Assembly (NCBI RefSeq): GCF_019050325.1
Contig: NZ_VOMB01000006.1
Location: forward strand, 8,470-72,469
Origin: [Mycobacterium] fortunisiensis
GTDB taxonomy: Bacteria; Actinomycetota; Actinomycetes; Mycobacteriales; Mycobacteriaceae
Length of the DNA stretch: 64,000 bases
Reading direction: 5' to 3'
The position numbers were made by a program, and so were the translations under genes. Below, piece by piece: positions 24,510 through 34,368 of this stretch (positions are counted from its first letter, which is position 1; each line of letters begins with the position of its first letter). The notes under the pieces were generated by a model. The model searched no databases and was not told where the DNA came from. It saw only the letters and a list, made by a program, of their open reading frames with translations.

Positions 24510-24818
24510 ATCCCCATGCCGGAGGTATTTCCGTTCCACCGCATTCATACAGCGGACATTCAGCGACGCAAAACTGTTAGCCGCGGTAAGTTCCGTTCCG
24601 CGTCGAACACCCGCAATATGCATTACGATCCCGTATCACCTTGGGAATGGACCGATATGGAGGTCTCCTGAATGCTCTACTGGTCGGAATCGGATTGCCC
24701 AGCCCGGGCTGCAGTGTGTTTACCGTGACCACACCTGGTGTGTGGCAGCGGGCCGGCAGCCGTGGTTCCGGTGGCGGGAAAAGTCCGGATTAGGCCACGG
24801 ATTCAGGGGGTTCGAACT
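24510..24818 (+). other. Non-coding gap before mmpS with a possible 18-codon leader ORF
   Basis: A 309-bp gap. Within it GGAGG (24659-24663) is followed eight bases later by an ATG (24672) that opens an 18-codon frame (MLYWSESDCPARAAVCLP) ending at 24728. It has no recognisable homology and may be chance. The gap probably also holds the mmpS-mmpL-mmpL promoter. No terminator hairpin for the FAAL gene was identified with confidence. Confidence 0.3.
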
Positions 24819-25247
24819 GTGGGGGTTCTGAAGCGGCTGTGGATCCCGCTGCTGATTCTGGTGGTAATCCTCGCCGGAGGATTCACCGTCATGCGCCTGC
24901 ACGGGGTGTTCGGCTCCGAAGTCCGGCCGGTATACGCCGACACCGAGGTCGAGGAACGCACGCCGTATGACCCCAAACAACTGGTCTACGAGGTATTCGG
25001 CCCACCCGGGACGGTGGCCAACATCAGCTATTTCGATGTCGACGCAGAACCGCAGTTCGTGGAAAAGGCCAGCTTGCCGTGGTCGTTGGAATTCCCGATG
25101 ACCGAGGCCACCGCGATGGTCAACGTCATCGCGCAAGGTGACAGCAACAGGATCGGTTGCCGAATCATCATCGATGACAAGGTCGAAGCCGAACGGGTCG
25201 AGAACGGCGAGAGCGCGTTCACCTATTGCCTGTTGAAGGCCGCATGA
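24819..25247 (+). CDS. MmpS-family accessory membrane protein
   Basis: This 142-residue protein has one N-terminal transmembrane helix (about residues 7-27, [15 protein letters not shown]) and a periplasmic beta domain ending with the conserved cysteine pair of MmpS proteins (IGCRIIIDD... FTYCLLKAA). MmpS proteins assist MmpL transporters in lipid or siderophore export. The GTG start at 24819 has AGGGGG a few bases upstream and gives the usual MmpS length; an upstream extension is unlikely. Its stop overlaps the following mmpL start (ATGA). With two downstream mmpL genes it reproduces the mmpS4-mmpL4a-mmpL4b order of GPL loci. Confidence 0.93.
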   Translation: MGVLKRLWIPLLILVVILAGGFTVMRLHGVFGSEVRPVYADTEVEERTPYDPKQLVYEVFGPPGTVANISYFDVDAEPQFVEKASLPWSLEFPMTEATAMVNVIAQGDSNRIGCRIIIDDKVEAERVENGESAFTYCLLKAA

Positions 25248-28105
25248 GCAGCCCCACGGTAACCGCCGACCCGCCGTTCGTGGCGCGGGTGATCCGTCGC
25301 TTGGCCATACCGATCATCCTGGGCTGGCTGGTGATCACCTATCTGCTCGGTGCCGCCGTCCCGCCGCTCGAACAGGTGGAGAAAGAGCACTCGGTATCGC
25401 TCATCCCCAGCGACGCGCCGTCGTTCAAGGCGATACAGCGGATGGGCGAGAGCTTCGGCGAAACCAATTCGAACAGCGTCGCGATCATCGTCCTGGAAGG
25501 CGAACATAAGCTCGGCGACCCGGCGCATCACTACTACGACGACCTACTTCGCCAGCTCAGAGCCGATACCGCACACGTGCAGCATGTCCAGGACTTCTGG
25601 GGAGACCCGCTCATGGTCGGGGCGGCCCAGAGTGCCGACGGCAAGGCCGCGTACGTCCAGCTGGGCCTTGCGGGCGATCTCGGCCAGTCGCTCTCGAACG
25701 AATCGCTCGAAGCGGTCCGCGACATCGTCGACCGCAGTTCACCACCGCCGGGGGTGAAGGTCTACGTCACCGGACCGGCCGCCACCGTCGCCGACCTGAG
25801 CGCCAGCGGCAACCGGACGGTCCTGCTGGTCACCGGGCTGAGCCTGACGGTGATCCTGGCGATGCTGCTGTTCTTCTTCCGGTCGATCTTCACCGCGGTC
25901 ATCCTGCTGCTCCTGGTGGGCATCCAATTGCAGGTGGCCCGCGGCGTCGTCGCCCTGATCGGCGATCTCGGGCTCATCGGACTGTCCACCTATGCGGTGA
26001 ATCTTCTGGTGACGCTCGGCATCGCGGCCGGAACCGACTACGGCATCTTCTTCGTCGGGCGCTACCAGGAGGCGCGGCAGGCCGGTGAGGACCGTGAAAC
26101 GGCCTTCTATTCGACGTATCGCAGCGTCGGAAAGGTCGTGCTGGCGTCCGGGCTGACCATCGCCGGCGCGGTCTTCTGCCTCAGCTTCACCCGCCTGCCC
26201 TACTTCCGCACCCTCGGGATTCCTTGTGCGCTGGGCATGGTTGTAGCAGTCGCCGTGGCCTTGACGTTGATCCCCGCGGTCCTTTCGCTGGGCAGCCGAT
26301 TCGGGTTGTTCGAACCGAAACGCAAGATCATCGTTCGGCGCTGGCGCCGTCTCGGCACCGCGATCGTCCGATGGCCGGCACCCATTCTCGTCGCAGCCTG
26401 CGCGGCATCGCTCATCGGATTGTTGGCGCTACCGGCGTACCAGCCCGGCTACAACGACCAGAATTATCTGCCCAAGGACATTCCGGCCAACGCCGGCTAT
26501 GACGCTGCCGCCCGGCATTTCCAGCAATCGCTGATGGTGTCGCCGGACATATTGCTGGTCGAGGCCGACCATGACATGCGCAATCCGGCGGATTTTCTGA
26601 TCTTGAACAAACTCGTCAAAGGCGTTCTGGCCGTTCCCGGAGTTTCCCGGGTGCAGGGCCCCACACGCCCCGAAGGTATTCCGCTCAAGCACACCACAAT
26701 TCCGTTCATCATCAGCGCGTCGAACTCCAGCCAGCTCGAACTTCTGCCATTCCAGAAAGCGCGAATGAACGATCTGGTCACCCAAGCCGACGAGATCGCG
26801 AAAACGATATCCGTGATGAAACGGATGTACGAACTCATGAAAGAACTTTCCGCAGCGACCAACGCCGTGGTCGGCAAGACACACGAGCTGGAGGATGTCA
26901 CGCTCGAATTGCGGGATCACATCGCCGATTTCGACGATTTCTGGCGACCGATCCGCAATTACCTCTACTGGGAGCCGCATTGCTTCGACATCCCGTTGTG
27001 CTGGTCGATCAAGTCGCTGTTCGAAGCCCTGGACGGGGTTGACGAGCTCACCACCACGATGCACCAACTGATCGGCAACCTCGATCAACTGAATGCCCTT
27101 ATGCCGCAGATGATCAGCCAGTTCCCGGAGATGATCGCCACCATGCAGAGCACTCGGACCATGATGCTGGCAATGCACAGCACCATGGCGGGGATCTTCT
27201 CTCAGATGGAGGAGATGTCCGAGGGGTCCTCCGCCATGGGCAAGGCCTTCGACGAGGCCCAGAACGACGACTCGTTCTACATCCCCCCGGAAGTTTTCAA
27301 GAACGCCGACTTCAAACGGGTCATGGACGTGTTCCTGTCCCCGGACGGGAAAACCGCACGCATGCTCATCACCCAGCGCGGCGATCCGGCGACACCCGAA
27401 GGCATCGCGCGCGTCGAGCCGATCAAAACAGCTGCCGAGGAGGCACTCAAGGGCACCCCGCTGGAGAGCGCCAGGCTCTACCTCACCGGGAGCGCGGCGA
27501 TGGCGAAAGATCAGGTGGACGGCTCCACGTACGATCTGCTGATCGCCGGGATCGCCGCCCTGTGTCTGATCTTCATCATCATGCTGATCATGATCCGCAG
27601 CCTGGTCGCGGCGCTGGTCATCGTTGGTACGGTGGCGCTTTCGCTCGGGGCGGCATTCGGGCTGTCGGTGCTGATCTGGCAACACATCCTCGGGATCCAA
27701 TTGAACTGGATCGTGCTCGCCATCGCGCTCATCATCCTGTTGGCCGTCGGCTCGGACTACAACCTGCTGCTGGTGTCGCGGATGAAAGAGGAAATCGGTG
27801 CCGGCATCAACACCGGCATCATCCGCGCCATGGCCGGTAGCGGAACAGTGGTGACAGCTGCGGGTCTGGTGTTCGCGTCGACCATGTTTGCCATGCTGGC
27901 CAGTGATGTGCGCACGATCGGACAGGTGGGGTCGACGATCGGTATCGGGCTGTTGTTCGACACTCTGATCGTGCGGGCACTCATGACACCGTCCATCGCC
28001 GCGTTGCTGGGACGTTGGTTCTGGTGGCCGCAGCTCGTGCGGCAGCGGCCGATCAGTCCCCGGCCGCTGGTTCGTTCCCTGCTGCTGAAACCCGACGAAC
28101 GCTGA
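25244..28105 (+). CDS. MmpL-family RND lipid transporter (first of tandem pair)
   Basis: The 953-residue inner-membrane protein follows the MmpL plan: one helix near 20-40, a first porter domain, a five-helix bundle containing [18 protein letters not shown] (Asp near 264), a long second periplasmic domain with coiled-coil stretches and a Cys pair ([11 protein letters not shown], about residues 585-595), and a second bundle with [16 protein letters not shown] (Asp near 838). These Asp-Tyr pairs form the proton relay in MmpL3. The start at 25244 overlaps the mmpS stop. It most resembles MmpL4a/4b of the GPL exporter and probably exports the lipopeptide. The next gene starts 5 bp later. Confidence 0.95.
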   Translation: MSSPTVTADPPFVARVIRRLAIPIILGWLVITYLLGAAVPPLEQVEKEHSVSLIPSDAPSFKAIQRMGESFGETNSNSVAIIVLEGEHKLGDPAHHYYDDLLRQLRADTAHVQHVQDFWGDPLMVGAAQSADGKAAYVQLGLAGDLGQSLSNESLEAVRDIVDRSSPPPGVKVYVTGPAATVADLSASGNRTVLLVTGLSLTVILAMLLFFFRSIFTAVILLLLVGIQLQVARGVVALIGDLGLIGLSTYAVNLLVTLGIAAGTDYGIFFVGRYQEARQAGEDRETAFYSTYRSVGKVVLASGLTIAGAVFCLSFTRLPYFRTLGIPCALGMVVAVAVALTLIPAVLSLGSRFGLFEPKRKIIVRRWRRLGTAIVRWPAPILVAACAASLIGLLALPAYQPGYNDQNYLPKDIPANAGYDAAARHFQQSLMVSPDILLVEADHDMRNPADFLILNKLVKGVLAVPGVSRVQGPTRPEGIPLKHTTIPFIISASNSSQLELLPFQKARMNDLVTQADEIAKTISVMKRMYELMKELSAATNAVVGKTHELEDVTLELRDHIADFDDFWRPIRNYLYWEPHCFDIPLCWSIKSLFEALDGVDELTTTMHQLIGNLDQLNALMPQMISQFPEMIATMQSTRTMMLAMHSTMAGIFSQMEEMSEGSSAMGKAFDEAQNDDSFYIPPEVFKNADFKRVMDVFLSPDGKTARMLITQRGDPATPEGIARVEPIKTAAEEALKGTPLESARLYLTGSAAMAKDQVDGSTYDLLIAGIAALCLIFIIMLIMIRSLVAALVIVGTVALSLGAAFGLSVLIWQHILGIQLNWIVLAIALIILLAVGSDYNLLLVSRMKEEIGAGINTGIIRAMAGSGTVVTAAGLVFASTMFAMLASDVRTIGQVGSTIGIGLLFDTLIVRALMTPSIAALLGRWFWWPQLVRQRPISPRPLVRSLLLKPDER

Positions 28106-28110
28106 CTGCG

Positions 28111-30987
28111 ATGAGCACCGGTCCACCGTTGCACGCCCCGCCCTGGGCGAAGGTGATCCATCGGCTTGCGGTGCCGATCATCCTCGGCTGGCTGGTGATC
28201 GTGGCTCTGCTGACGTTCGCCGTCCCCTCGCTCGAACACGTCGGACGGCAGCACTCGGTATCGCTGGTGCCCGCCGATGCGCCCTCCTTCAAGGCCATGA
28301 AACACATGGGCGAGGTGTTCGGCGAATCCGATTCCGACAGCGTCGCCATGATCGTCCTGGAGGGACAACAGCCACTCGGCCCCGACGCACACCGCTATTA
28401 CGACGATCTGGTCCGCCAGTTGAAGGCGGACACCACACATGTCCAGCACGTCCAGGATTACTGGGGCGACCCCCTCACGGCGACGGCCGTGCAGAGCGCT
28501 GACAACAAATCCGTCTATGTTCAGCTGAACCTGGCCGGCAATCAGGGTGAATCGCTGGCGAACGAATCGGTGGAGGCTGTCCGCGGCATCGTCGAGCGGA
28601 CCTCACCGCCACCGGGCGTGCAGGCCTACGTCACCGGGCCGGCCCCACTGGTGTCGGACATGAACCACGCCGGAGACAAGTCGATCGCCAAGATCACCGT
28701 CGTCACCCTGGTGGTGATCATGACGATGCTGCTCCTCGTGTACCGCTCCCTCGTCACCGCTGTCCTGCTGCTGACCATGGTGGGCATCCAGGTGCAGGTG
28801 GCCCGGGGAGTCGTCGCCCTGCTGGCCGACCACCAGATCATCGGGCTCTCGACGTTCGCGGTGAATCTGCTGGTCTCCCTTGGGATCGCGGTCGGCACCG
28901 ACTATGGCATCTTCTTCCTCGGCCGGTATCAGGAGGCCCGCCAGGCCGGCGAGGATCGCGACACCGCCTTCTACACCACCTATCGCAGCGTGGCGAAAGT
29001 GGTTCTGGGGTCGGGTCTGACGATCGCCGGGGCGATCTTCTGTCTGAGCTTCGCCCGGCTGCCCTACTTCCACACCATGGGGATCCCCACCGCGGTGGCC
29101 ATGGTGGCCGCGGTGACGGTCGCGCTGACGCTCATTCCGTCCGTCTTGGCTGTCGGTGGTCGATTCGGGCTGTTCGAACCCAAACGCAAGATCATCGTCC
29201 GACGCTGGCGACGGCTGGCGACAGCGATCGTCCGGTGGCCGGCACCGATTCTCGTCACGGCGTGCGTGGTGGCGCTCATCGGGTTGTTGGCCCTGCCGGC
29301 GTACCGCACCAGCTACAACGACCGGCTGTACGTACCGGCCGACATCCCGGCCAACGTCGGATATGCCGCCGCCGAGCGGCATTTCCCCCCGTCGCGTCTG
29401 ACCCCGGACATCCTGTTGCTCGAAGCCGAGCACGACATGCGCAATCCCGCCGACCTGCTGGTGCTGAACAAGGTGGCCAAGGCCGTCTTTGCAGTTCCGG
29501 GCGTATCCCGGGTACAGGCGATAACCCGTCCCGAGGGCAATCCGATCAATCGGACGTCGATCCCGTTTCTGCTCTCGCTGCAGAGTGCCAACCAGAAGCA
29601 GACGCTGCCGTTCCAGAAGCAGTCGATGGACAGCCTGAAGAAGCAGGCGGACCAGATGACGAAGATGATCAACACGACGCAGCGCCTCTACGAGACGTCG
29701 CAGAAGCTCGTCAGCACGACCCATCGGATGACCCGGGACACCCGTGAATTGGAGGCGGTCACAAAGGAACTGCGCGACCACATCGCGGATTTCGATGACT
29801 TCTTCCGCCCTATCCGCAACTACTTCTACTGGGAGCCACACTGTTTCGACATTCCGTTCTGCTGGTCGATGAGGTCGCTGTTCGACTCGATCGACGGCGT
29901 CGACGCGGTTACCGACGGAGTGGGTGAACTTGCGGATCACACCGATCAGCTGGACGTGCTTATGCCCAGGCTGGTCGTGCTGTTTCCTCAGATGATCGCG
30001 AGCATGAAATCGATGCGTGCGGTCACGCTGACCATGCACAGCACCATGATGGGCTCGATGGCCCTGATGGAAGAGAACAGCGCGAATGCCACCGCCATGG
30101 GCCAGGCCTTCGACGAGGCCCGCAACGACGATTCGTTCTACCTGCCGCCCGAGGTCCTGGAGAACAAGGATTTCAAGCGTGCGATGAACCTGTTCTTCTC
30201 GCCGGACGGGAAGGCGGTCCGGTTCATCATCTCGCACCGGGGAGACCCCGCGACGCCGGAAGGCATCGCGCGGGCCGAGCAGATCGTGCGGGCCGCGCAG
30301 GAGGCGCTCAAGGTGACGCCGCTGGAAAATGCGAAGGTGCAGTTGGCCGGTACGTCGGCGACGTACCGGGACATGCGTGACGGCTCCACCTACGATCTGC
30401 TGATCGCCGGGGTCGCGGCGCTGTGCCTGATCTTCATCATCATGCTGCTGATCACCCGGAGCCTGGTGGCGGCGCTGGTCATCGTGGGTACGGTGGCGAT
30501 TTCCCTCGGTGCCGCATTTGGGCTGTCGGTGCTGATCTGGCAACACATCCTCGGGATCAACCTGCACTGGCTCGTGCTGGCCATGTCGGTGATCGTGCTG
30601 TTGGCCGTCGGTTCGGATTACAACCTGCTGCTGGTGTCGCGGATGAAAGAGGAGATCGGCGCCGGGCTCAATACCGGCATCATCCGGGCCATGGGCGGCA
30701 GCGGGAAGGTGGTGACGGCGGCCGGGCTGGTGTTCGCGTTCACGATGATGTCGATGGTGGTCTCCGATCTGCGCATCATCGGCCAGGTGGGCTCGACGAT
30801 CGGGATCGGGCTGCTGCTGGACACCCTGGTGGTGCGCGCACTCATGACCCCGTCCATCGCCGCGCTGCTGGGGCGCTGGTTCTGGTGGCCGCAGATCGTG
30901 CGGCAACGTCCGGCCAGTGGGTTGCTGCGGGAGACGGCGCCGCGTCCGGTGACGCGGTCCCTGCCGCTGCGCCCTGACGAGGATTGA
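28111..30987 (+). CDS. MmpL-family RND lipid transporter (second of tandem pair)
   Basis: The 958-residue protein is a close paralogue of the preceding MmpL. It has the same N-terminal helix ([16 protein letters not shown]), the GTDYGIFF proton-relay motif near residue 263, the Cys pair [10 protein letters not shown] in the second periplasmic domain, and [16 protein letters not shown] near 836. Differences concentrate in the second periplasmic domain (about 430-760), where cargo or partner contacts would be expected. GPL export likewise needs both MmpL4a and MmpL4b, so the two proteins here may work as a heteromeric unit with the MmpS. It is the last gene of the exporter operon, and transcription may run toward the small secreted protein downstream. 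Confidence 0.95.
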   Translation: MSTGPPLHAPPWAKVIHRLAVPIILGWLVIVALLTFAVPSLEHVGRQHSVSLVPADAPSFKAMKHMGEVFGESDSDSVAMIVLEGQQPLGPDAHRYYDDLVRQLKADTTHVQHVQDYWGDPLTATAVQSADNKSVYVQLNLAGNQGESLANESVEAVRGIVERTSPPPGVQAYVTGPAPLVSDMNHAGDKSIAKITVVTLVVIMTMLLLVYRSLVTAVLLLTMVGIQVQVARGVVALLADHQIIGLSTFAVNLLVSLGIAVGTDYGIFFLGRYQEARQAGEDRDTAFYTTYRSVAKVVLGSGLTIAGAIFCLSFARLPYFHTMGIPTAVAMVAAVTVALTLIPSVLAVGGRFGLFEPKRKIIVRRWRRLATAIVRWPAPILVTACVVALIGLLALPAYRTSYNDRLYVPADIPANVGYAAAERHFPPSRLTPDILLLEAEHDMRNPADLLVLNKVAKAVFAVPGVSRVQAITRPEGNPINRTSIPFLLSLQSANQKQTLPFQKQSMDSLKKQADQMTKMINTTQRLYETSQKLVSTTHRMTRDTRELEAVTKELRDHIADFDDFFRPIRNYFYWEPHCFDIPFCWSMRSLFDSIDGVDAVTDGVGELADHTDQLDVLMPRLVVLFPQMIASMKSMRAVTLTMHSTMMGSMALMEENSANATAMGQAFDEARNDDSFYLPPEVLENKDFKRAMNLFFSPDGKAVRFIISHRGDPATPEGIARAEQIVRAAQEALKVTPLENAKVQLAGTSATYRDMRDGSTYDLLIAGVAALCLIFIIMLLITRSLVAALVIVGTVAISLGAAFGLSVLIWQHILGINLHWLVLAMSVIVLLAVGSDYNLLLVSRMKEEIGAGLNTGIIRAMGGSGKVVTAAGLVFAFTMMSMVVSDLRIIGQVGSTIGIGLLLDTLVVRALMTPSIAALLGRWFWWPQIVRQRPASGLLRETAPRPVTRSLPLRPDED

Positions 30988-31050
30988 TCCGGGGGCATCG
31001 GCGCCGGGGCGAACCGTTTTCCGAGTCAAATACCCAGTCGGCGGCTCAGC

Positions 31051-31063
31051 TGGCAAATTGCCA
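31051..31063. promoter_or_regulatory. Palindrome TGGCAA-A-TTGCCA upstream of the hemophore-like gene
   Basis: A perfect 6+6 inverted repeat around a single A, 7 bp upstream of a plausible -35 box. Its position suits an operator, but no regulator can be named from sequence. Confidence 0.35.
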
Positions 31064-31069
31064 AAACCA

Positions 31070-31097
31070 TTGCGGGCTCGCGCTGCACGAGTAAAGT
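31070..31097 (+). promoter_or_regulatory. Candidate sigma-70-type promoter for the hemophore-like gene
   Basis: TTGCGG (31070-31075) and TAAAGT (31092-31097) are separated by 16 bp and lie 26 bp upstream of the start codon. The boxes are near, but not at, the vegetative consensus. Confidence 0.35.
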
Positions 31098-31122
31098 CCG
31101 GACCGCGGGAGGAGGTCCACCC

Positions 31123-31449
31123 ATGATGGAACGAGTGCCGATCACATTGGCTGTCGCCGGCGGGGCCGTGGCGCTGTCACTGGCCACCGGAGCCGGTATC
31201 GCCTCCGCTGACCCCAGGCTGGACTCAGCCGTCAACACCAGTTGCAGTTACCCGCAGGTGATGGGTGCGCTCAACGCGCAGAGCCCCATGGCCGGGGAAT
31301 CGCCGATGGTGCAGTCGGTTCTGCGTCAGTTCCTGGATTCGCCGCGGGATCAGCGTCAGCGGATGGCCGAGGGCATCGCGGCGCAACCTGCCAACCAGCC
31401 CTACCTGGGGTTGCTGCAGACGGTGTTCGATACCTGCAACAACTTCTGA
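31123..31449 (+). CDS. Small secreted hemophore-related protein
   Basis: The 108-residue protein has a Sec signal peptide (about residues 1-28, ending AGIASADP). The mature part has two cysteines (NTSCSYPQV and FDTCNNF) likely to form a disulfide, and the pattern of helical repeats of the Rv0203-type hemophore-related family. Those proteins bind haem outside the cell or are structurally related proteins of unknown ligand. GGAGG seven bases before the ATG supports this start. It sits between the exporter operon and a convergent IclR gene (6 bp gap), so its link to either block is uncertain. Confidence 0.8.
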   Translation: MMERVPITLAVAGGAVALSLATGAGIASADPRLDSAVNTSCSYPQVMGALNAQSPMAGESPMVQSVLRQFLDSPRDQRQRMAEGIAAQPANQPYLGLLQTVFDTCNNF

Positions 31450-31455
31450 GCACCG

Positions 31456-32355
31456 TCAGTAGGTGGGTTTCACACCGCCCAGCTGCGCGGTCACCGCATC
31501 GGCCGCCGCGACCAGTGCGCGGGCCCGGTCGGTGATCTCCTTGTCCGTCAAGGCTTTTCCGATGTGCAAGGATGCCGCCATCACCTGGCGTCGGTAGTGG
31601 TCGAACACCGGCGCGGAGATGACGCTGATGTCCTGCCGGCTACGGCCGCCCTCGTCGCGCAGGTAGACCCGCTCACCGATGTCGGACACCAACTCGCTCA
31701 GCAGCGCCCGCAGTTCGTCGGGCAGGTCCGTGGACATGCCGGCCATCAGCGCGTAGAGCCGGCGGCCACCCGGGGTCAGCCGTTCCACCAGATAGCCATC
31801 GGTGCGGCAGTTTTCGATCACGCGTTGCAGCCGTGCGGATTCGGTGCGCAGCGGGATGGTCGGCGCCTTGGCCAGCCAGGTCCGCAGCGCGTCGTCGTCC
31901 CACAGCACGAACATCAGACCGACCGGGGGAGCGAACGGGTAGCTCTGCCCGATCCGCACCCCGACGTCGCGGCCCGGCGGGCCGACCAGCTCCAGCACGG
32001 TGATGCGGTCGTCGACGACGGCCGTCAGACCCGCTGAGGTGTCGAAAGCAGCTGACAGGGACAGTAGTTCGGACCGGGCGGACGGGCTGACCCGCATGGA
32101 TTCCTGAGCCGCGTGGCCCAGCGAGATCAATGCCGGGCCGAGGCGGTAGGTCTTGTCGGTGCTGTCGCGGATCAGGTGACCCGATTCGGTGAGGGTGGTC
32201 AGGATGCCCAGGCACGTTGGCTTGCTCAGGCCGACCTGCCGGGACAGCTCCGAGAGTCCGAACCGCTGCTGCGGGCGTCGGGACAGGAAATCCAGGATCG
32301 CCACCACTCGCGCGGTGGGTGGCGAAGCGCGGCCGGCCGGTGCGGCGTCGGGCAT
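31456..32355 (-). CDS. IclR-family transcriptional regulator
   Basis: This 299-residue protein has an N-terminal winged helix-turn-helix (about residues 12-75, FGLSELSRQVGLSKPTCLGILTTL) and an IclR effector-binding domain (about 90-280). IclR proteins bind palindromic operators and respond to small carboxylic acids or acyl compounds. GGAGG just upstream supports the ATG. It is divergent from the Rv3531c homologue, with the intergenic region holding an 18-bp perfect palindrome and a KstR-type site. It therefore probably regulates itself and the adjacent sterol operon; control of the lipopeptide locus is also possible but has no visible site. Confidence 0.92.
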   Translation of the reverse strand: MPDAAPAGRASPPTARVVAILDFLSRRPQQRFGLSELSRQVGLSKPTCLGILTTLTESGHLIRDSTDKTYRLGPALISLGHAAQESMRVSPSARSELLSLSAAFDTSAGLTAVVDDRITVLELVGPPGRDVGVRIGQSYPFAPPVGLMFVLWDDDALRTWLAKAPTIPLRTESARLQRVIENCRTDGYLVERLTPGGRRLYALMAGMSTDLPDELRALLSELVSDIGERVYLRDEGGRSRQDISVISAPVFDHYRRQVMAASLHIGKALTDKEITDRARALVAAADAVTAQLGGVKPTY

Positions 32356-32381
32356 CTGACCTCCACGGCGTTGACGGGAAT

Positions 32382-32395
32382 TGGAACGCGTTCTA
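32382..32395. promoter_or_regulatory. KstR-type operator TGGAACGCGTTCTA
   Basis: Matches TNNAACNNGTTNNA, the pattern bound by the cholesterol repressor KstR, at every fixed position. It lies between the IclR gene and the Rv3531c-Rv3530c-Rv3529c operon. Confidence 0.7.
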
Positions 32396-32421
32396 GTCTC
32401 AGGTCAGAAACTCTACCACTG

Positions 32422-32439
32422 CGGTCCAATATTGGACCG
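32422..32439. promoter_or_regulatory. 18-bp perfect palindrome, candidate IclR operator
   Basis: CGGTCCAATATTGGACCG is fully self-complementary and lies 17 bp before the start of the Rv3531c homologue, in the divergent gap next to the IclR gene. Position and symmetry suit a dimeric repressor site. Confidence 0.6.
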
Positions 32440-32455
32440 AGAGAGCAGATGCCGG

Positions 32456-33583
32456 ATGTACTCACAGCCGTTGATCGATGCCATCGCCGAGGCAGAACAC
32501 CTGGTGGCCACCGCGCACTTCATCGAATCGGAAGCCGACCTTCTGGAAGGCCTGCAGTACCTGGCCGGCTGCATCTCCGGATGCACCCACCTGGCCTTCG
32601 ACTACGACCGCGACCACCCCTTCCTGCAATCGGGCACCGGCCCGTTCACCAAGATGGGCCTGGACAACCCCGACACGCTGTACTTCGGCACCCGCGTGCA
32701 GCCCGGACACGAGTACGTCGTCACCGGGAAGCGGGGCACCACCACCGATCTCAGCTTCCAGATGCTCGGCGGGGAATACACCGATGACAACGTGCCGGCC
32801 AGCCAGGCCGCATTCGACGACCGCGAACTCGACATCGCCGCCGACGGAACCTTCGAGTGGCGGGTGACCCCGACCAGCCCGTCGCAGCTGCTGATCCGCG
32901 AGGTCTACAACGACTGGTCGGCGCAACGCGGTCACATCAGCGTGGCGCGCACCGACACCGCCGGGACCGCGCCGGCGCCGCTGACGCGCGAGCTCATCGA
33001 AAAGCGCTATGCCGTGGCAGGCAAGCAGCTGGTGCAGCGGGTGAAGACCTGGCTGCAGTTCCCGCAGTGGTTCTACAACAACCTGCCGGTCAACACCATG
33101 GTCGCGCCCCGGCTGACCCCCGGCGGTCTGGCAACGCAGTACTCGTCGGTCGGCCACTACGATCTGAAACCCGACCAGGCCATGATCATCACCCTGCCGG
33201 TCACCGATGCGCCGTACCTCGGATTCCAGCTGGGCAGCCTGTGGTACATCTCGCTGGACTACATCAACCACCAGACTTCGCTCAACGGCACTCAGGCGCA
33301 GGCCGATCCGGACGGCAAGATCCGCATCGTGGTCTCCGACGCCAACCCCGGTGTGACGAACTGGTGCGAAACCCTGGGCCATTCCAAGGGATATCTACAG
33401 TTCCGCTGGCAGCGGCTGTCACGTGAGCTCACCGAGGCCGACGGCCCGAGCGTCGAGATCGTCGACGTGGCCGACGTGGCGACGGCGTTGCCGTACCACG
33501 AACACAACAAGATCTCCGAGGAAGATTGGCGTCAGCGAATCGCGCTGCGCCAGAAGCAGATCGCCGACAGGATGGTGGGTTAG
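32456..33583 (+). CDS. Conserved sterol-locus protein, Rv3531c homologue
   Basis: A 375-residue protein with the same length and genomic position as M. tuberculosis Rv3531c. The second half (about 220-330: MVAPRLTPGG, MIITLPVTDAPYLGFQLGSLWYISLDYINHQTSLN) has the features of the DUF1214 family, whose members occur with sterol and envelope genes and whose biochemical function is not established. There is no signal peptide or membrane helix. The ATG at 32456 was preferred to an upstream in-frame start because that start would overlap the regulatory palindromes. It heads an operon with the SDR and sulfotransferase, under apparent KstR and IclR-type control. Confidence 0.8.
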   Translation: MYSQPLIDAIAEAEHLVATAHFIESEADLLEGLQYLAGCISGCTHLAFDYDRDHPFLQSGTGPFTKMGLDNPDTLYFGTRVQPGHEYVVTGKRGTTTDLSFQMLGGEYTDDNVPASQAAFDDRELDIAADGTFEWRVTPTSPSQLLIREVYNDWSAQRGHISVARTDTAGTAPAPLTRELIEKRYAVAGKQLVQRVKTWLQFPQWFYNNLPVNTMVAPRLTPGGLATQYSSVGHYDLKPDQAMIITLPVTDAPYLGFQLGSLWYISLDYINHQTSLNGTQAQADPDGKIRIVVSDANPGVTNWCETLGHSKGYLQFRWQRLSRELTEADGPSVEIVDVADVATALPYHEHNKISEEDWRQRIALRQKQIADRMVG

Positions 33584-33585
33584 AC

Positions 33586-34368
33586 ATGGCCGGTCTTCTC
33601 GATAACAAGGTCGTCGTGATCAGCGGTGTCGGGCCCGGGCTCGGGACGACGCTGGCCCGCCGATGCGCGGAGAACGGCGCCGACCTCGTGTTGGCCGCCC
33701 GCACCGTCCAGCGGCTGGAGGACGTGGCCAAAGAGGTGACGGCACTGGGCCGTCGCGCACTTGCGGTGGGCACCGACATCACCGACGAGGAGGCGGTCGC
33801 AAACGTGGTGGCCCGCACGATGGAGGAGTACGGCAAGGCTGACGTGTTGATCAACAACGCGTTCCGGGTCCCGTCCATGAAGCCGTTCGCTAACACCACC
33901 TTCGAGCACATGCGGGATGCGATCGAGCTGACCGTGTTCGGTGCGCTGCGCATGACCCAGGGCTTCACTCCGGCCCTGGAAGCAGCCAACGGCTCAGTGG
34001 TGAATGTCAATTCGATGGTAGTGCGGCACTCGCAGGCCAAGTACGGGGCCTACAAGATGGCCAAGTCGGCCCTGCTGTCGATGTCGCAGACCCTGGCAAC
34101 CGAACTGGGGGAGAAGGGTATTCGGGTCAACTCCGTGCTGCCCGGCTACATCTGGGGTGAAACCCTGGAGGGGTACTTCAACCATCAGGCGCAGAAGTAC
34201 GGCACCACCGTGGAACAGATCTACAACGCGTCGGCTGCCGGATCCGACCTCAAGCGGCTGCCGACCGAGGACGAGGTGGCCTCGGCGATCCTGTTCATGG
34301 CCAGTGACCTGGCCAGCGGGATCACCGGCCAGGCCCTTGACGTGAACTGTGGAGAGTACAAAGCATGA
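33586..34368 (+). CDS. Short-chain dehydrogenase, Rv3530c homologue
   Basis: The 260-residue classical SDR has the nucleotide-binding motif SGVGPGLG near residue 12, INNAF replacing the usual NNAG near 87, and the catalytic Tyr-Lys in YGAYKMAK near residue 155. It probably oxidises or reduces a hydroxyl on a sterol-derived substrate with NAD(P). It starts two bases after the Rv3531c-homologue stop and its stop overlaps the sulfotransferase start (ATGA), so the three are cotranslated. The substrate is unknown. Confidence 0.9.
   Translation: MAGLLDNKVVVISGVGPGLGTTLARRCAENGADLVLAARTVQRLEDVAKEVTALGRRALAVGTDITDEEAVANVVARTMEEYGKADVLINNAFRVPSMKPFANTTFEHMRDAIELTVFGALRMTQGFTPALEAANGSVVNVNSMVVRHSQAKYGAYKMAKSALLSMSQTLATELGEKGIRVNSVLPGYIWGETLEGYFNHQAQKYGTTVEQIYNASAAGSDLKRLPTEDEVASAILFMASDLASGITGQALDVNCGEYKA

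Noticed and set aside
28603..31056. Long open frame on the minus strand opposite the second mmpL (817 codons)
   Set aside because: Its sequence is low complexity (His, Gln, Arg, Asp rich), it lies antisense to a clearly conserved MmpL, and similar shadows occur opposite the first MmpL and other GC-rich genes.
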